Positions 45,649-54,478 of a DNA stretch of 64,000 bases are shown here, piece by piece. How positions within the stretch are numbered: position 1 is the stretch's first letter; each line of letters opens with the position of its first letter. Location of the stretch: positions 1 through 64,000 of the forward strand of contig NZ_JAKSDZ010000006.1 of assembly GCF_023509475.1 (NCBI RefSeq), written 5' to 3'. The position numbers were made by a program, and so were the translations under genes. Origin of the DNA: Aestuariirhabdus haliotis. GTDB taxonomy: Bacteria > Pseudomonadota > Gammaproteobacteria > Pseudomonadales > Aestuariirhabdaceae. The notes under the pieces are model-generated. The model saw nothing but the letters and a program-made list of their open reading frames with translations. It ran no database searches and was not told where the DNA came from.

Positions 45649-47991
45649 GTGAAAAAGCTGTTGATGAAATGGTTGCTGGCCCTCTTTAGCGCCCGATTCC
45701 TGGTAATTCTCTTGACCGGCTTACTGCTGGGAGAATGGTTAACTCTGAACGCCGCCAACCAACGCTGGCTAAGCTGGAGCGCCCTGTTCCATCCCCAGGC
45801 CGAAGACTCAAGCCTGCCGACGCCTATCCAGGTGCTCTTGCCTTATGGAGAACAACGCAAGGTCCAGGGACATCCGGTGCTATCGACCCCGCTCTACAAC
45901 CTGCTTAGGCAGCAGATTAAACAGGGCGGCAAGGCTGTTCTGCAATTACCCTCTTCGCCTTTGCTATCGACGTCCGCCCTGAGCCAGCTCGGTACGGACA
46001 AAAAACTGCAAAGCAAACTCCAGCAGCTTAGGGTCTGGCAGAAAAGCGGTCAGTTGATGTTGGCAGTAGACCCGACCCGCCCCCCCTACCCCACTGCCTA
46101 TAAAGAGCAAAAAGCAACTGTTGAGGCGTCCTCGGCGCTTCCCCGCTTTATCAGTCAGAGCCTGAATCGTCAGCCCCCCGAACTGCAATCACCAACGATC
46201 ACCGACAGTCAAATCCTATGGCCAACCGCTAGTGCCAACGACTACGGCCTGCCCCTGATCTTCCAGCTCGAAGAACGCTGGTACGCCGGCTTGCTATTGC
46301 AGTTGGCTCGTCAGTATTCAAGCACGACCATTCACTGGCTCGCCAACGATGGCCTTGTTGGTGAGAACGGCCAACGCTACAGCGGCAGTGACGGTTACCT
46401 CTATCCCTTGCCAAACACTCAAAATACGCCGTTGCAGTACAGCCTGAAGGACGCATCAAAACAGACCAGCCCTCGAGTATTACTCGTGATAGATGCGAGT
46501 CAGTCGAGCCATCAACCGGGCTTGGCATCGGCGATTACGGCACTGCAACAATCACAGTATCTGCATTCTACGCCCTGGAACGGTGGCATTCGTTGGGCTC
46601 TGATGCTGTCCATCGCGCTCTATCTACTGATCATCATGCCGCTTTTCGGTGTTTTGCGTGGTAGCCTGTCCAGCCTGCTAATCGGCTTGGCATTAATCAC
46701 CAGCCAACTGGTCTTACAGCGCCTTTATGGTTACTGGATACCGGTTGCGGAACCGCTACTGTTGCTCTTCCTGGGTTCCGCCCTGATGATGATCCAACTC
46801 CGCCAGCAACAAGGCTACCAGCAGCTGCAACGCCGCTATCAGGACAAATCAATACAGCTCGGTAGCACCCTCTACCATCAGGGTAAATTGAACGAAGCGG
46901 CTTCGGCGATCAATGGCTGTGGTACCAGCGATGAGCTCCTTGCCCTGACCTACGATATTGCCCAGCAGCAGGAGCAAACCCAGGACCTGCAGGGCGCCCT
47001 GCAAAACTACACCCAGATCAAGCAACGCCGTCGCCAATTCAAGGATGTGGGCGAACGGATCGACAAACTCAGCGGCAAGCTGGGCGATACCGTTGCGGAC
47101 ATTTCCCTGGCCGCCACTCAAACCATGATGCTGCCCGAGCAAAGTGGTTCCACTCCGCACCTGGGGCGCTACGAAGTCATTCGAGAAATTGGTCGAGGTG
47201 CCATGGGGGTAGTCTACCTCGGACGAGACCCTCGCATCGCTCGCACCGTGGCGATTAAAACCCTGACCTACGATCAGTTTGAAAGCTCGCGCATCAAAGA
47301 GATGAAGAGCCGTTTTTTCCGCGAAGCGGAAGCCGCCGGGCGCCTCAACCACCCCAACATTGTCACCGTGTTCGATATGGGCGAAGAGCAAAGCCTGGCG
47401 TTTATTGCCATGGATTTCGCCAAGGGATCACCACTCAACCGCCACTGTAAACCGGGCACCCTGCTACCGGTCAGTACCGTTTATCGCATCGTCGAAGAGG
47501 TGGCCAGCGCGCTCAGCTACGCGCATCAGCAAAAAATCGTGCACCGGGATATCAAACCGGGCAATATCATGTTTGATGCCGACAGTGGTGAAGTCAAGGT
47601 GACCGATTTTGGCATCGCCCGCATCAGCGACGACTCGCAAACCAAAACCGGCAGCATTCTGGGCAGCCCCTTGTACATGTCCCCTGAACAGCTCAAGGGC
47701 TCAAAGGTCACCGGGACCGCCGACATCTACAGCCTGGGGGTTACTTTTTACCAGCTGCTAACGGGCGAACTGCCTTTCCATGGTGACAGTCTGGCCAATC
47801 TGACGTACCAGATCATCAATGGTAAATACAAAAGCGTGCGCACTCACCGCAGCGAGCTGCCCGCCAGTGCCACACGCATCGTGAACAAAGCGCTGCAAAA
47901 AGACGCCAGCAAACGCTATCAGGATGCCAGCGAAATGGCGGAAGCACTGCGCAAATCCATCAACAAGGAGTTCGCTCGCGAACCCGCCTGA
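45649..47991 (+). CDS. Membrane Ser/Thr protein kinase with CHASE2-like sensor
   Basis: 780 residues. A first membrane helix (about 8-30), a large extracytoplasmic region (about 30-315) in the position of a CHASE2 domain but with weak motifs, two or three helices (about 320-385), a short helical (TPR-like) linker, and a Hanks-type kinase (about 505-770). Kinase motifs: IGRGAMGVVYLGRD, Lys in TVAIKTL (about 536), IVHRDIKPGNIMFD, VTDFGIARI and MSPEQLKG. All catalytic residues are kept. It starts with GTG. An FHA protein is encoded 14 bp downstream and is the likely phospho-Thr reader. Confidence 0.85.
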   Translation: MKKLLMKWLLALFSARFLVILLTGLLLGEWLTLNAANQRWLSWSALFHPQAEDSSLPTPIQVLLPYGEQRKVQGHPVLSTPLYNLLRQQIKQGGKAVLQLPSSPLLSTSALSQLGTDKKLQSKLQQLRVWQKSGQLMLAVDPTRPPYPTAYKEQKATVEASSALPRFISQSLNRQPPELQSPTITDSQILWPTASANDYGLPLIFQLEERWYAGLLLQLARQYSSTTIHWLANDGLVGENGQRYSGSDGYLYPLPNTQNTPLQYSLKDASKQTSPRVLLVIDASQSSHQPGLASAITALQQSQYLHSTPWNGGIRWALMLSIALYLLIIMPLFGVLRGSLSSLLIGLALITSQLVLQRLYGYWIPVAEPLLLLFLGSALMMIQLRQQQGYQQLQRRYQDKSIQLGSTLYHQGKLNEAASAINGCGTSDELLALTYDIAQQQEQTQDLQGALQNYTQIKQRRRQFKDVGERIDKLSGKLGDTVADISLAATQTMMLPEQSGSTPHLGRYEVIREIGRGAMGVVYLGRDPRIARTVAIKTLTYDQFESSRIKEMKSRFFREAEAAGRLNHPNIVTVFDMGEEQSLAFIAMDFAKGSPLNRHCKPGTLLPVSTVYRIVEEVASALSYAHQQKIVHRDIKPGNIMFDADSGEVKVTDFGIARISDDSQTKTGSILGSPLYMSPEQLKGSKVTGTADIYSLGVTFYQLLTGELPFHGDSLANLTYQIINGKYKSVRTHRSELPASATRIVNKALQKDASKRYQDASEMAEALRKSINKEFAREPA

Positions 47992-48005
47992 CACCGGAGA
48001 CTATC

Positions 48006-48362
48006 ATGGCAATACTGGCACAACTAATCGACGATGTAGTGGTCAATCGCGTCGAGATCGACCGCCCCGAAATTACCCTCGGGCGCCATCCCGACAATGA
48101 TGTCGAAATTAGCGAGGCGTCCGTGAGCAGCCGCCATGCGCGCCTGATTCGTGAACCCAATGCCGCTATCAGCAGCATTATTGATATCTACATCGAAGAC
48201 CTGGACAGCACCAACGGCACCTTCGTTAATAACCAGCGAGTCAATGGCCGCTGCAAGCTGCACAACAACGATTTGATTCGTATCGCCTGGAATCATTTCA
48301 AGTTTGTCGACGATAGCGAAAGCACGCTCGAACAAACCGTGTTCAGTATCGACACCGACTGA
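48006..48362 (+). CDS. FHA domain protein
   Basis: 118 residues, one forkhead-associated domain. Phosphothreonine-binding residues are in ITLGRHPDNDVEI (Arg), SVSSRHARL (Ser, His) and DLDSTNGTFVNNQRV (Asn). Such proteins bind phosphothreonine peptides made by Ser/Thr kinases. It is encoded 14 bp after the membrane kinase and surely co-transcribed; the kinase linker is a plausible ligand. Confidence 0.9.
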   Translation: MAILAQLIDDVVVNRVEIDRPEITLGRHPDNDVEISEASVSSRHARLIREPNAAISSIIDIYIEDLDSTNGTFVNNQRVNGRCKLHNNDLIRIAWNHFKFVDDSESTLEQTVFSIDTD

Positions 48363-48446
48363 TTAGAGCGAACCTTACCAACGCGGGCTGACAGGTTCGG
48401 CCTGCGCGGCTACAATACGCCGCTTTTCGCCCCTCCAGGACCTGCC

Positions 48447-49631
48447 TTGAACTCTTTTGACGTTATTATTATCGGCGCTGGCGCCTCCGGCCTGATGTGC
48501 GCCCTGATAGCCGGCGCCCGTGGTCGACGCGTACTGGTAGTGGATAAAAGCAACAAAGTGGGCAAGAAAATCCTTCTATCCGGGGGCGGACGCTGCAACT
48601 TTACCAATCTTGACGTTAGCGCCAATAACTATCTGGCTGACAACCCCCACTTTTGCAAGTCCGCCCTTAGCCGGTATACCCAATGGGATTTTATTTCGAT
48701 GGTTTCAAGCCACGAGATAGTCTGGCACGAACGGGACCATGGGCAACTCTTCTGCGACGACAGTGCCAAAGAGATCCTGGCCATGCTGCTCGATCAATGC
48801 GAGCAGTCCGGAGTGGAAATACGCACCCGCTGTGACGTCGAGCGGATCAATAGCAAATCGGGCTATCGACTCGAGACTAACCAGGGCACCTTTAGCTGTG
48901 AATCTCTGGTGATTGCAACCGGCGGACTCTCCTTCCCAACGATGGGGGCCACAGGCTTCGGCTATGAGATTGCTTTGCAATTTGGTCATCAGGTACACCC
49001 GACATCGGCCGGTCTGGTACCTTTTACGTTTAGCGATCAGATTAAAGGTTTGTGCGAACGCCTGTCCGGTACGGCAATCGATGTCAGCATTGCCTGCAAT
49101 CAGCAATCATTTAGCGAGGCCATGCTGTTTACCCACCGGGGTCTCAGCGGCCCCGCGGTATTGCAGATCTCCAATTACTGGCAGCCTGGGCAGTCTGTCA
49201 ATATCGATCTCATCCCCTCCGAAAACGCCGAGTCATTATTGCTTGAACTCAAACAGGAACACCCGAAAAGCCTGCTGCGTACCCTGCTGGCCCGCTATCT
49301 ACCGAAGGCCCTGGTGGCCGAGCTCGAGCAGCTGTGGTGGGGCGAATACGCTGACACTGATATGGCTCAAATACCCGACAAATGCCTGTTGGAGATTGCC
49401 CGGCTGCTGAATAACTGGTCTCTCAAACCCGCTGGAACCGAAGGCTACCGAACAGCCGAGGTTACGCTGGGAGGGGTCAGTAGCGACCAGCTTTCCTCCA
49501 AAACCATGGAAAGTAAACTCCAGCCCGGACTCTATTTTATCGGCGAAGTGGTCGATGTCACCGGCTGGCTGGGTGGCTACAATTTCCAATGGGCCTGGGC
49601 ATCAGGCCATGCGGCTGGTGAAGTCGTCTGA
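48447..49631 (+). CDS. YhiN/HI0933-family flavoprotein (aminoacetone oxidase family)
   Basis: 394 residues. FAD motif VIIIGAGASGLMCALIAGARG (broken by variation in the family), LVVDKSNKVGKKILLSGGGRCNFTN (the HI0933 signature without the break), LVIATGGLSFPTMGATGFGY, and a C-terminal GEVVDVTGWLGGYNFQWAWASG. These flavoproteins are widely conserved; the substrate is not established. The gene starts at TTG with CAGGA about 7 nt before it. Its stop is 20 bp from the left arm of the inverted-repeat element. Confidence 0.88.
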   Translation: MNSFDVIIIGAGASGLMCALIAGARGRRVLVVDKSNKVGKKILLSGGGRCNFTNLDVSANNYLADNPHFCKSALSRYTQWDFISMVSSHEIVWHERDHGQLFCDDSAKEILAMLLDQCEQSGVEIRTRCDVERINSKSGYRLETNQGTFSCESLVIATGGLSFPTMGATGFGYEIALQFGHQVHPTSAGLVPFTFSDQIKGLCERLSGTAIDVSIACNQQSFSEAMLFTHRGLSGPAVLQISNYWQPGQSVNIDLIPSENAESLLLELKQEHPKSLLRTLLARYLPKALVAELEQLWWGEYADTDMAQIPDKCLLEIARLLNNWSLKPAGTEGYRTAEVTLGGVSSDQLSSKTMESKLQPGLYFIGEVVDVTGWLGGYNFQWAWASGHAAGEVV

Positions 49632-49650
49632 TCTCAGGCAGTCATTCCTG

Positions 49651-49913
49651 GGGCACCTCTGATTCATTCAGATAGATCTCTGCGGATCCTGGAAATGGTT
49701 TTTATCTAGGCGAAGCTCGCCGTTCATGTCGAGACCTGGACAAGGGCTTCAACACCGAGAAAAACCATTTTCAGGGCCGCCCTACGGGGCTTTCGGGCGA
49801 ATCCAGCCTCTTTGTTATGCCTTTTTGAAAGGTCTCGACCTTACTGCAAAGGCGTGCCGCGATTCTGAATTCGCCAGAAAGCCAGAGTTCATCTGAATGA
49901 ATCAGAGGTGCCC
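49651..49913. mobile_element. 263-bp MITE-like element with two nested, loop-complementary hairpins
   Basis: Perfect 23-bp terminal inverted repeats at 49651-49673 and 49891-49913, beginning GGGCACCTCTGATTC. There is no open frame of note inside. The interior holds three more pairs: B (49688-49703) with B' (49760-49775), 15 of 16; D (49788-49802) with D' (49869-49883), 14 of 15; and C, GTCGAGACCT (49728-49737), with C', AGGTCTCGAC (49830-49839), 10 of 10. C lies in the loop of B-B' and C' in the loop of D-D', so the two loops can kiss. A small hairpin (709-721 of the 49 kb block) lies in the first loop. No clear target duplication was found and only one copy is in the window. It may be a MITE or a structured RNA/DNA element. 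Confidence 0.65.
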
Positions 49914-49987
49914 TTGACTAGCCACTGGGAAAAACCCACTCCACTGCTATATTTCCTATAGCAATAATGCCCCAAGAGGCTCTACGG

Positions 49988-52282
49988 ATGCCTGTATTGA
50001 AGAAAAACATCTGGCTTGTTTTCTACGCTCTGGTCCTCACCGGCTCCATACTGCTGGCTTACATCTCCTACGTTCGCTGGTACGACATCAAGGAGAGTCT
50101 GCAAAAACAACAACAATATCAGGTCGAGCTGGTCAAAAATTCTGTCAGTTCAGTGCTGGAGAATCAGTCGATACTGCTGCGAGTCATTGGCTCCCAAATA
50201 ACTAAAGACGTCTTCCTCAATCATCCCGATGCGATTCGATCCCTATTCGATGAACAGCTCAGATTGAACCCGGAACTGGCCGGAATTGGCGTATCGCGAC
50301 CCGATGGCACACCTTTTATTGTTTCCAAAAACCTAAGGCAACTGCCCCGGTTAAACCTGTCGACCGCCAAAGAGACCAGCGAGAGTTTTAAGCGCGCATT
50401 AGTTAGTCAGGATGTCGTTATTGGCCGAACCTACTATCACCCCAATTTAAAAGAATGGATTATTCCTATTCGAAAAAGCTTGCGCACGCAAGAGGGAGAG
50501 CTTTATGGCCTGGTAGCCGTTGGTGTTTATCTGGAAGGCACCAGTTTTTGGAGCAGCGCCACTCATATCAATCCACACCATCAGCTATCCGTTGTGCGCG
50601 ACTCAGACCTCTATTTTCAGTTCTACTCCTCGGGCTGGAATAATTCACAACAGAGTTATAACAAACCATTAACACAGAACAGTTTTGACACCTTCGTTCA
50701 GCGTTCCACGGAAAAGTATCAGATTTCCGAATTTGAATTACGCAATGGCTCAACCCAAATATCACTGGAATATAACGTTCGTGGCGACTCCGTTTTTTCT
50801 GATATCCGCTTCAACCCCGACTTAGGCCTCTGGTTTGTTTCAGAAATGAAAAACTCCGCGGTTTGGGATGTTTTTTATCACACGTTTTGGATCTACTGCC
50901 TAATTTTTGGCAGCACACTTGTCATCATCTTTTTCTTGTTCAAGCTTATCTATCAAGCCGATAAAAAGCGCCATCAGGCACTTGTTTATCAAGCTCATCA
51001 CGACAAATTAACAGCACTACCTAACCGAAACTACATTTTGTACAAGGAAGCAGAACGTTTCGAAAAGCCTGACAATCCCTTCTCCATTATCTTTATTGAT
51101 ATGGACCGTTTTAAAAACATTAACGACAGTTATGGACATAAATTCGGAGATAAGGTTCTTATCGAAATCACTCGACGCTTAAAGGTCAGCTGTAATAGCA
51201 ACGATTTAATCGCCCGACTGTCGGGAGACGAGTTTTTGATACTGACTTCGGAGACCAACCCGACAGAACTTACCAGCAAAGCGAAAAAGATTATTCAGAC
51301 ACTGTGCGAACCCTACGACATCAACAAACAGCATTTTATATTGGGGGCCAGTGCCGGTATTGCCCAGTATCCCGCCCACGGAGACAATCTGGAAGCGGTG
51401 CTAAGCTCGGCCGACCTCGCCATGTTCGACGCTAAAACACTCAAATCTTCCGTATCGTTCTTTGACCCTATTATGATGAATGATCATATTGATCGTCTTA
51501 AAATCGAACAAGAGCTGCATCGAGGGTTGAGTGAATCCGAATTTTATATGGTCTACCAACCCAAAATAGATGGTGACGGAAAAGTCTATGGTGTCGAAGC
51601 CCTGGTTCGATGGAAAAACCAGCAGCTTGGTTTTGTGCCGCCCGATCGTTTTATCTCGGTAGCCGAGTCCTGCGGCTTGATCCCGGCCCTTGGCGAATTC
51701 ATCATAAAAACCACACTGACTGATATCGCCTCACTGCAAAAAGAGATTGATTTTGAATTCAATGTGGCGATCAATATTTCGGTACAACAGTTTTTCCATG
51801 CCAACTTCGTTGATCTGCTTGAGCAAGAGATCGCTGGCAGAAACATCCCTTACGATAAGATCACCCTCGAAATCACCGAAAGCCTTTTTATTGAAGATAT
51901 CGATGCCCTGTTATTAATCCTGCAACGCATTCGATCATTAGGTATGGAAATTTCCCTGGATGATTTCGGCACCGGCTTCTCATCCCTTGGCATGCTGCGT
52001 CGCCTGCCCATTGACGAACTAAAAATTGATAAAAGCTTTGTTGATAACATCCTCACCGAAGAACCCGCACGACAAATGGTGCAAAGCATCATAGCCATCA
52101 GTCAGAATTATCAGATGAGCGTAATCGCCGAGGGAGTGGAAGAGATTGAACAGGCCCAATTGCTGAAAGACTTCGGCTGTTATCATTTCCAGGGCTATCA
52201 CTTTGCTCGCCCACTTCCCCTGGATGAACTCCGAGAGTTTATTATCCACAATCGGGCCCAGGCTTCACCTGTTGCTGACTAG
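49988..52282 (+). CDS. Cache-sensor GGDEF-EAL protein
   Basis: 764 residues. A membrane helix (about 6-26), a periplasmic double-Cache-like sensor (about 30-300; YYHPNLKEWIIPIRKSLR), a second helix (about 303-325), a GGDEF domain (about 345-500) and an EAL domain (about 510-755). The diguanylate cyclase motif is SGDEF (LIARLSGDEFLIL) and the inhibitory RxxD site is changed to NxxD; the EAL part keeps VYGVEALVRW and SLDDFGTGFSSLGML. It probably senses a small molecule outside and tunes cyclic-di-GMP, perhaps mainly as a phosphodiesterase. The second ATG is chosen because GAGG lies 8 nt before it. Confidence 0.87.
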   Translation: MPVLKKNIWLVFYALVLTGSILLAYISYVRWYDIKESLQKQQQYQVELVKNSVSSVLENQSILLRVIGSQITKDVFLNHPDAIRSLFDEQLRLNPELAGIGVSRPDGTPFIVSKNLRQLPRLNLSTAKETSESFKRALVSQDVVIGRTYYHPNLKEWIIPIRKSLRTQEGELYGLVAVGVYLEGTSFWSSATHINPHHQLSVVRDSDLYFQFYSSGWNNSQQSYNKPLTQNSFDTFVQRSTEKYQISEFELRNGSTQISLEYNVRGDSVFSDIRFNPDLGLWFVSEMKNSAVWDVFYHTFWIYCLIFGSTLVIIFFLFKLIYQADKKRHQALVYQAHHDKLTALPNRNYILYKEAERFEKPDNPFSIIFIDMDRFKNINDSYGHKFGDKVLIEITRRLKVSCNSNDLIARLSGDEFLILTSETNPTELTSKAKKIIQTLCEPYDINKQHFILGASAGIAQYPAHGDNLEAVLSSADLAMFDAKTLKSSVSFFDPIMMNDHIDRLKIEQELHRGLSESEFYMVYQPKIDGDGKVYGVEALVRWKNQQLGFVPPDRFISVAESCGLIPALGEFIIKTTLTDIASLQKEIDFEFNVAINISVQQFFHANFVDLLEQEIAGRNIPYDKITLEITESLFIEDIDALLLILQRIRSLGMEISLDDFGTGFSSLGMLRRLPIDELKIDKSFVDNILTEEPARQMVQSIIAISQNYQMSVIAEGVEEIEQAQLLKDFGCYHFQGYHFARPLPLDELREFIIHNRAQASPVAD

Positions 52283-52356
52283 TGCACGGCTCGGCTCACC
52301 GGATTCATTCGGTTTTCTTCCTTTCAGGCCCTTTTGCGTATCATACGGGGTGCCTT

Positions 52357-52373
52357 AACCCCTGTTTGGGGTT
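52357..52373 (+). repeat. Hairpin in the helicase leader
   Basis: Perfect arms AACCCC (52357-52362) and GGGGTT (52368-52373) around TGTTT, 50 bp before the DEAD-box gene start. No T-run follows. It could be a leader structure acted on by the helicase itself, which is a guess. Confidence 0.3.
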
Positions 52374-52422
52374 TACAATGCGCGCCAGAACCCTTTCCTA
52401 ACCATCCCTATGAGGCTCGACA

Positions 52423-53805
52423 TTGTTCAACCAACTCGCCCTGAGCGAACGCCTGTTAAAAGCGCTCGATACCCTTGGCTTTACCGAGCCCACTCCGGTC
52501 CAACAAAAATCGATTCCACCGGCGCTGAGCGGTAAAGACCTGCTGGTCTGCGCTCGCACCGGCAGCGGCAAAACCGCCGCCTTTGTCTTGCCTATCCTGC
52601 ACCGGCTGCACGAAAGCCCCAAGCCCAATTCCCAGGCTCGGGCACTGATCATGGTACCCACTCGGGAACTCGCTCGTCAGGTCATGAAAGCCTGCCAGCA
52701 ACTGGGACAATTCACCTTTATCAAAGCCGGCATGATCATCGGCGGTGAGGGCTTCAAGGAGCAGCGAGCCATGCTGCGCAAGAACCCGGAGATACTGGTC
52801 GCCACTCCGGGACGCCTGGTCGAGCATCTGGAAGCGGAATCGCTGCATCTGGATGACATCGAGGCACTGGTGCTTGACGAAGCGGACCGCATGCTGGAGA
52901 TGGGCTTTAGCGAGGATCTGGAAAAGATCTGCAGCGCCTGTGCTAGCGAACGCCAAACCCTGCTCTATTCCGCCACGTTAAAACGCCGAGGGCTCGATAC
53001 GATCATCGGCCTGGCACTGGATAACCCTGAGTCGTTGATTCTGGATACTCCCCGCAAGCAGAACGATGACATCATTCAACAGATGATTCTGGCTGACGAT
53101 AACGACCACAAAACCGCCCTGATCAGTCACTTGCTGGAAAACGATCCTTTCGACAAAGCCCTGATATTTACCAATACCCGCACCATGGCCGATCAACTCT
53201 GTGGGCAGCTGCGAGGCAAAGGGTTACCGGTTGGCGTGCTGCATGGCGAAATGAATCAGCAGGAACGCACCCATGTAATGCAGCTGTTCCGTGACGGTCA
53301 CTTCAAAGTGTTGGTCGCCACCGATCTCGCGGCTCGCGGGCTGGATGTCAAAGGCATCGATCTGGTGATCAACTACGATATGCCCCGCAATGGTGATGAC
53401 TACATTCATCGCATTGGCCGAACCGGGCGAGCGGACACCGCCGGCGTTGCTATCAGCCTGATCTGCGCCTATGACTGGAACCTCAAAGCCGGTATCGAGC
53501 GTTATATCAATACCGGATTGCGCAAACGCCATATCGAAGGTCTGATCGCCAACTATAAAGGCCCGAAAAAGGTCAAGAGTTCGGGCAAGGCCGTGGGCAG
53601 CAAAAAGAAGAAGGCCTCGGCCACAAAGAAACGTCCCGAGGCCAAAGGCGGTGCTAGATCGGCAGCGAACAAAGACGCTAAAAAAGGCCCAAAGGCAGCA
53701 GCAAAGCCAGCCCCCCAAGGGCGTAAAAGCGTTGCTAAAGGCACCGCAAAATCGAATCCCTGGGGAGAAGAAGCGGGTTTCGAGCCCCCGAAGCGGCGCA
53801 AATAA
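52423..53805 (+). CDS. DEAD-box ATP-dependent RNA helicase with basic tail
   Basis: 460 residues. The helicase motifs are Q (FTEPTPVQQKSIP), I (CARTGSGKTAA), Ia (PTRELA), II (VLDEADRMLEMGF), III (SATL), V (VLVATDLAARGLDV) and VI (HRIGRTGRA), all present within about 375 residues. The C-terminal tail (about 378-460) is Lys/Ala-rich and of low complexity, ending in FEPPKRRK. It unwinds short RNA duplexes in ribosome assembly or mRNA turnover; the core resembles SrmB/RhlE types without a firm choice. It starts at TTG with GAGG 7 nt before. Confidence 0.88.
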   Translation: MFNQLALSERLLKALDTLGFTEPTPVQQKSIPPALSGKDLLVCARTGSGKTAAFVLPILHRLHESPKPNSQARALIMVPTRELARQVMKACQQLGQFTFIKAGMIIGGEGFKEQRAMLRKNPEILVATPGRLVEHLEAESLHLDDIEALVLDEADRMLEMGFSEDLEKICSACASERQTLLYSATLKRRGLDTIIGLALDNPESLILDTPRKQNDDIIQQMILADDNDHKTALISHLLENDPFDKALIFTNTRTMADQLCGQLRGKGLPVGVLHGEMNQQERTHVMQLFRDGHFKVLVATDLAARGLDVKGIDLVINYDMPRNGDDYIHRIGRTGRADTAGVAISLICAYDWNLKAGIERYINTGLRKRHIEGLIANYKGPKKVKSSGKAVGSKKKKASATKKRPEAKGGARSAANKDAKKGPKAAAKPAPQGRKSVAKGTAKSNPWGEEAGFEPPKRRK

Positions 53806-53914
53806 CACCGAGCTATCAACTGTCAGCGGCACGCCCGAAGCTCTTATCTTCGAGCGCCTGCATTCGACTTGCCTTCAGGTCGTTCTGGCTGATAAGCCCG
53901 CCGCAATTTCGTGA

Positions 53915-54403
53915 TCAGTGGTGATGACCACCGACGCCATGGGCATGGCCATGGGCCTTTTCCTCATCGCTGGCATCGCGCACATCGATAATTTCAATAT
54001 CGTAATGCAGATCCATGCCCGCAAAGGGATGGTTGGTATCCACATCCACATTAAAACGGCCGGATTTTATAATCGTCACCGGACGCGGACCATTTTCAGT
54101 ATTCACGCTAACCACCGCGCCAGGCATTAGCAGCGATTTCTTTTTGACCAGCAGGTGTTTGATAGGTATGCGCTGTTCGCTGCCCTCAACCCGCTCGCCA
54201 TATCCGTCTTTGGCGACCACCACCGTACTGAAACGAGTACCCTGCTCGCGATCGGTCATGGCCATTTCCAAACCCGGAATCATATTATTATGACCATGCA
54301 AATACGCCACCGGATCGTTGTCGTAGGAGCTCTCCAGCTCATTGCCTTCGCTATCGTTCAAACGGTAATGAAACTGCACCACCTTATCGGCTTCGACCTT
54401 CAT
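53915..54403 (-). CDS. slyD: FKBP-type peptidyl-prolyl isomerase SlyD
   Basis: 162 residues. FKBP half-sites DKVVQFHYRLNDSEGNELESS and PVAYLHGHNNMIPGLEMAM flank the insert-in-flap domain (about 75-125). The C terminus ends with six His in the last twelve residues (HGHAHGVGGHHH), the nickel-binding tail. It is a cytoplasmic folding catalyst and metallochaperone for [NiFe]-hydrogenase-type enzymes where those exist; no hydrogenase genes are in the window. It converges with the helicase gene. Confidence 0.93.
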   Translation of the reverse strand: MKVEADKVVQFHYRLNDSEGNELESSYDNDPVAYLHGHNNMIPGLEMAMTDREQGTRFSTVVVAKDGYGERVEGSEQRIPIKHLLVKKKSLLMPGAVVSVNTENGPRPVTIIKSGRFNVDVDTNHPFAGMDLHYDIEIIDVRDASDEEKAHGHAHGVGGHHH

Positions 54404-54478
54404 CGCGGTTACTCCAAAGAGGAAAATGGGCGCACATTATCGGGGCAGCCTTACGCCTTGGCAACCATTGCCTGACAA

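Noticed and set aside
49651-49913. The inverted-repeat element as a simple intrinsic terminator of the YhiN-type gene
   Set aside because: The arms are 23 bp and 217 bp apart with no T-run; such a long loop is not a terminator.
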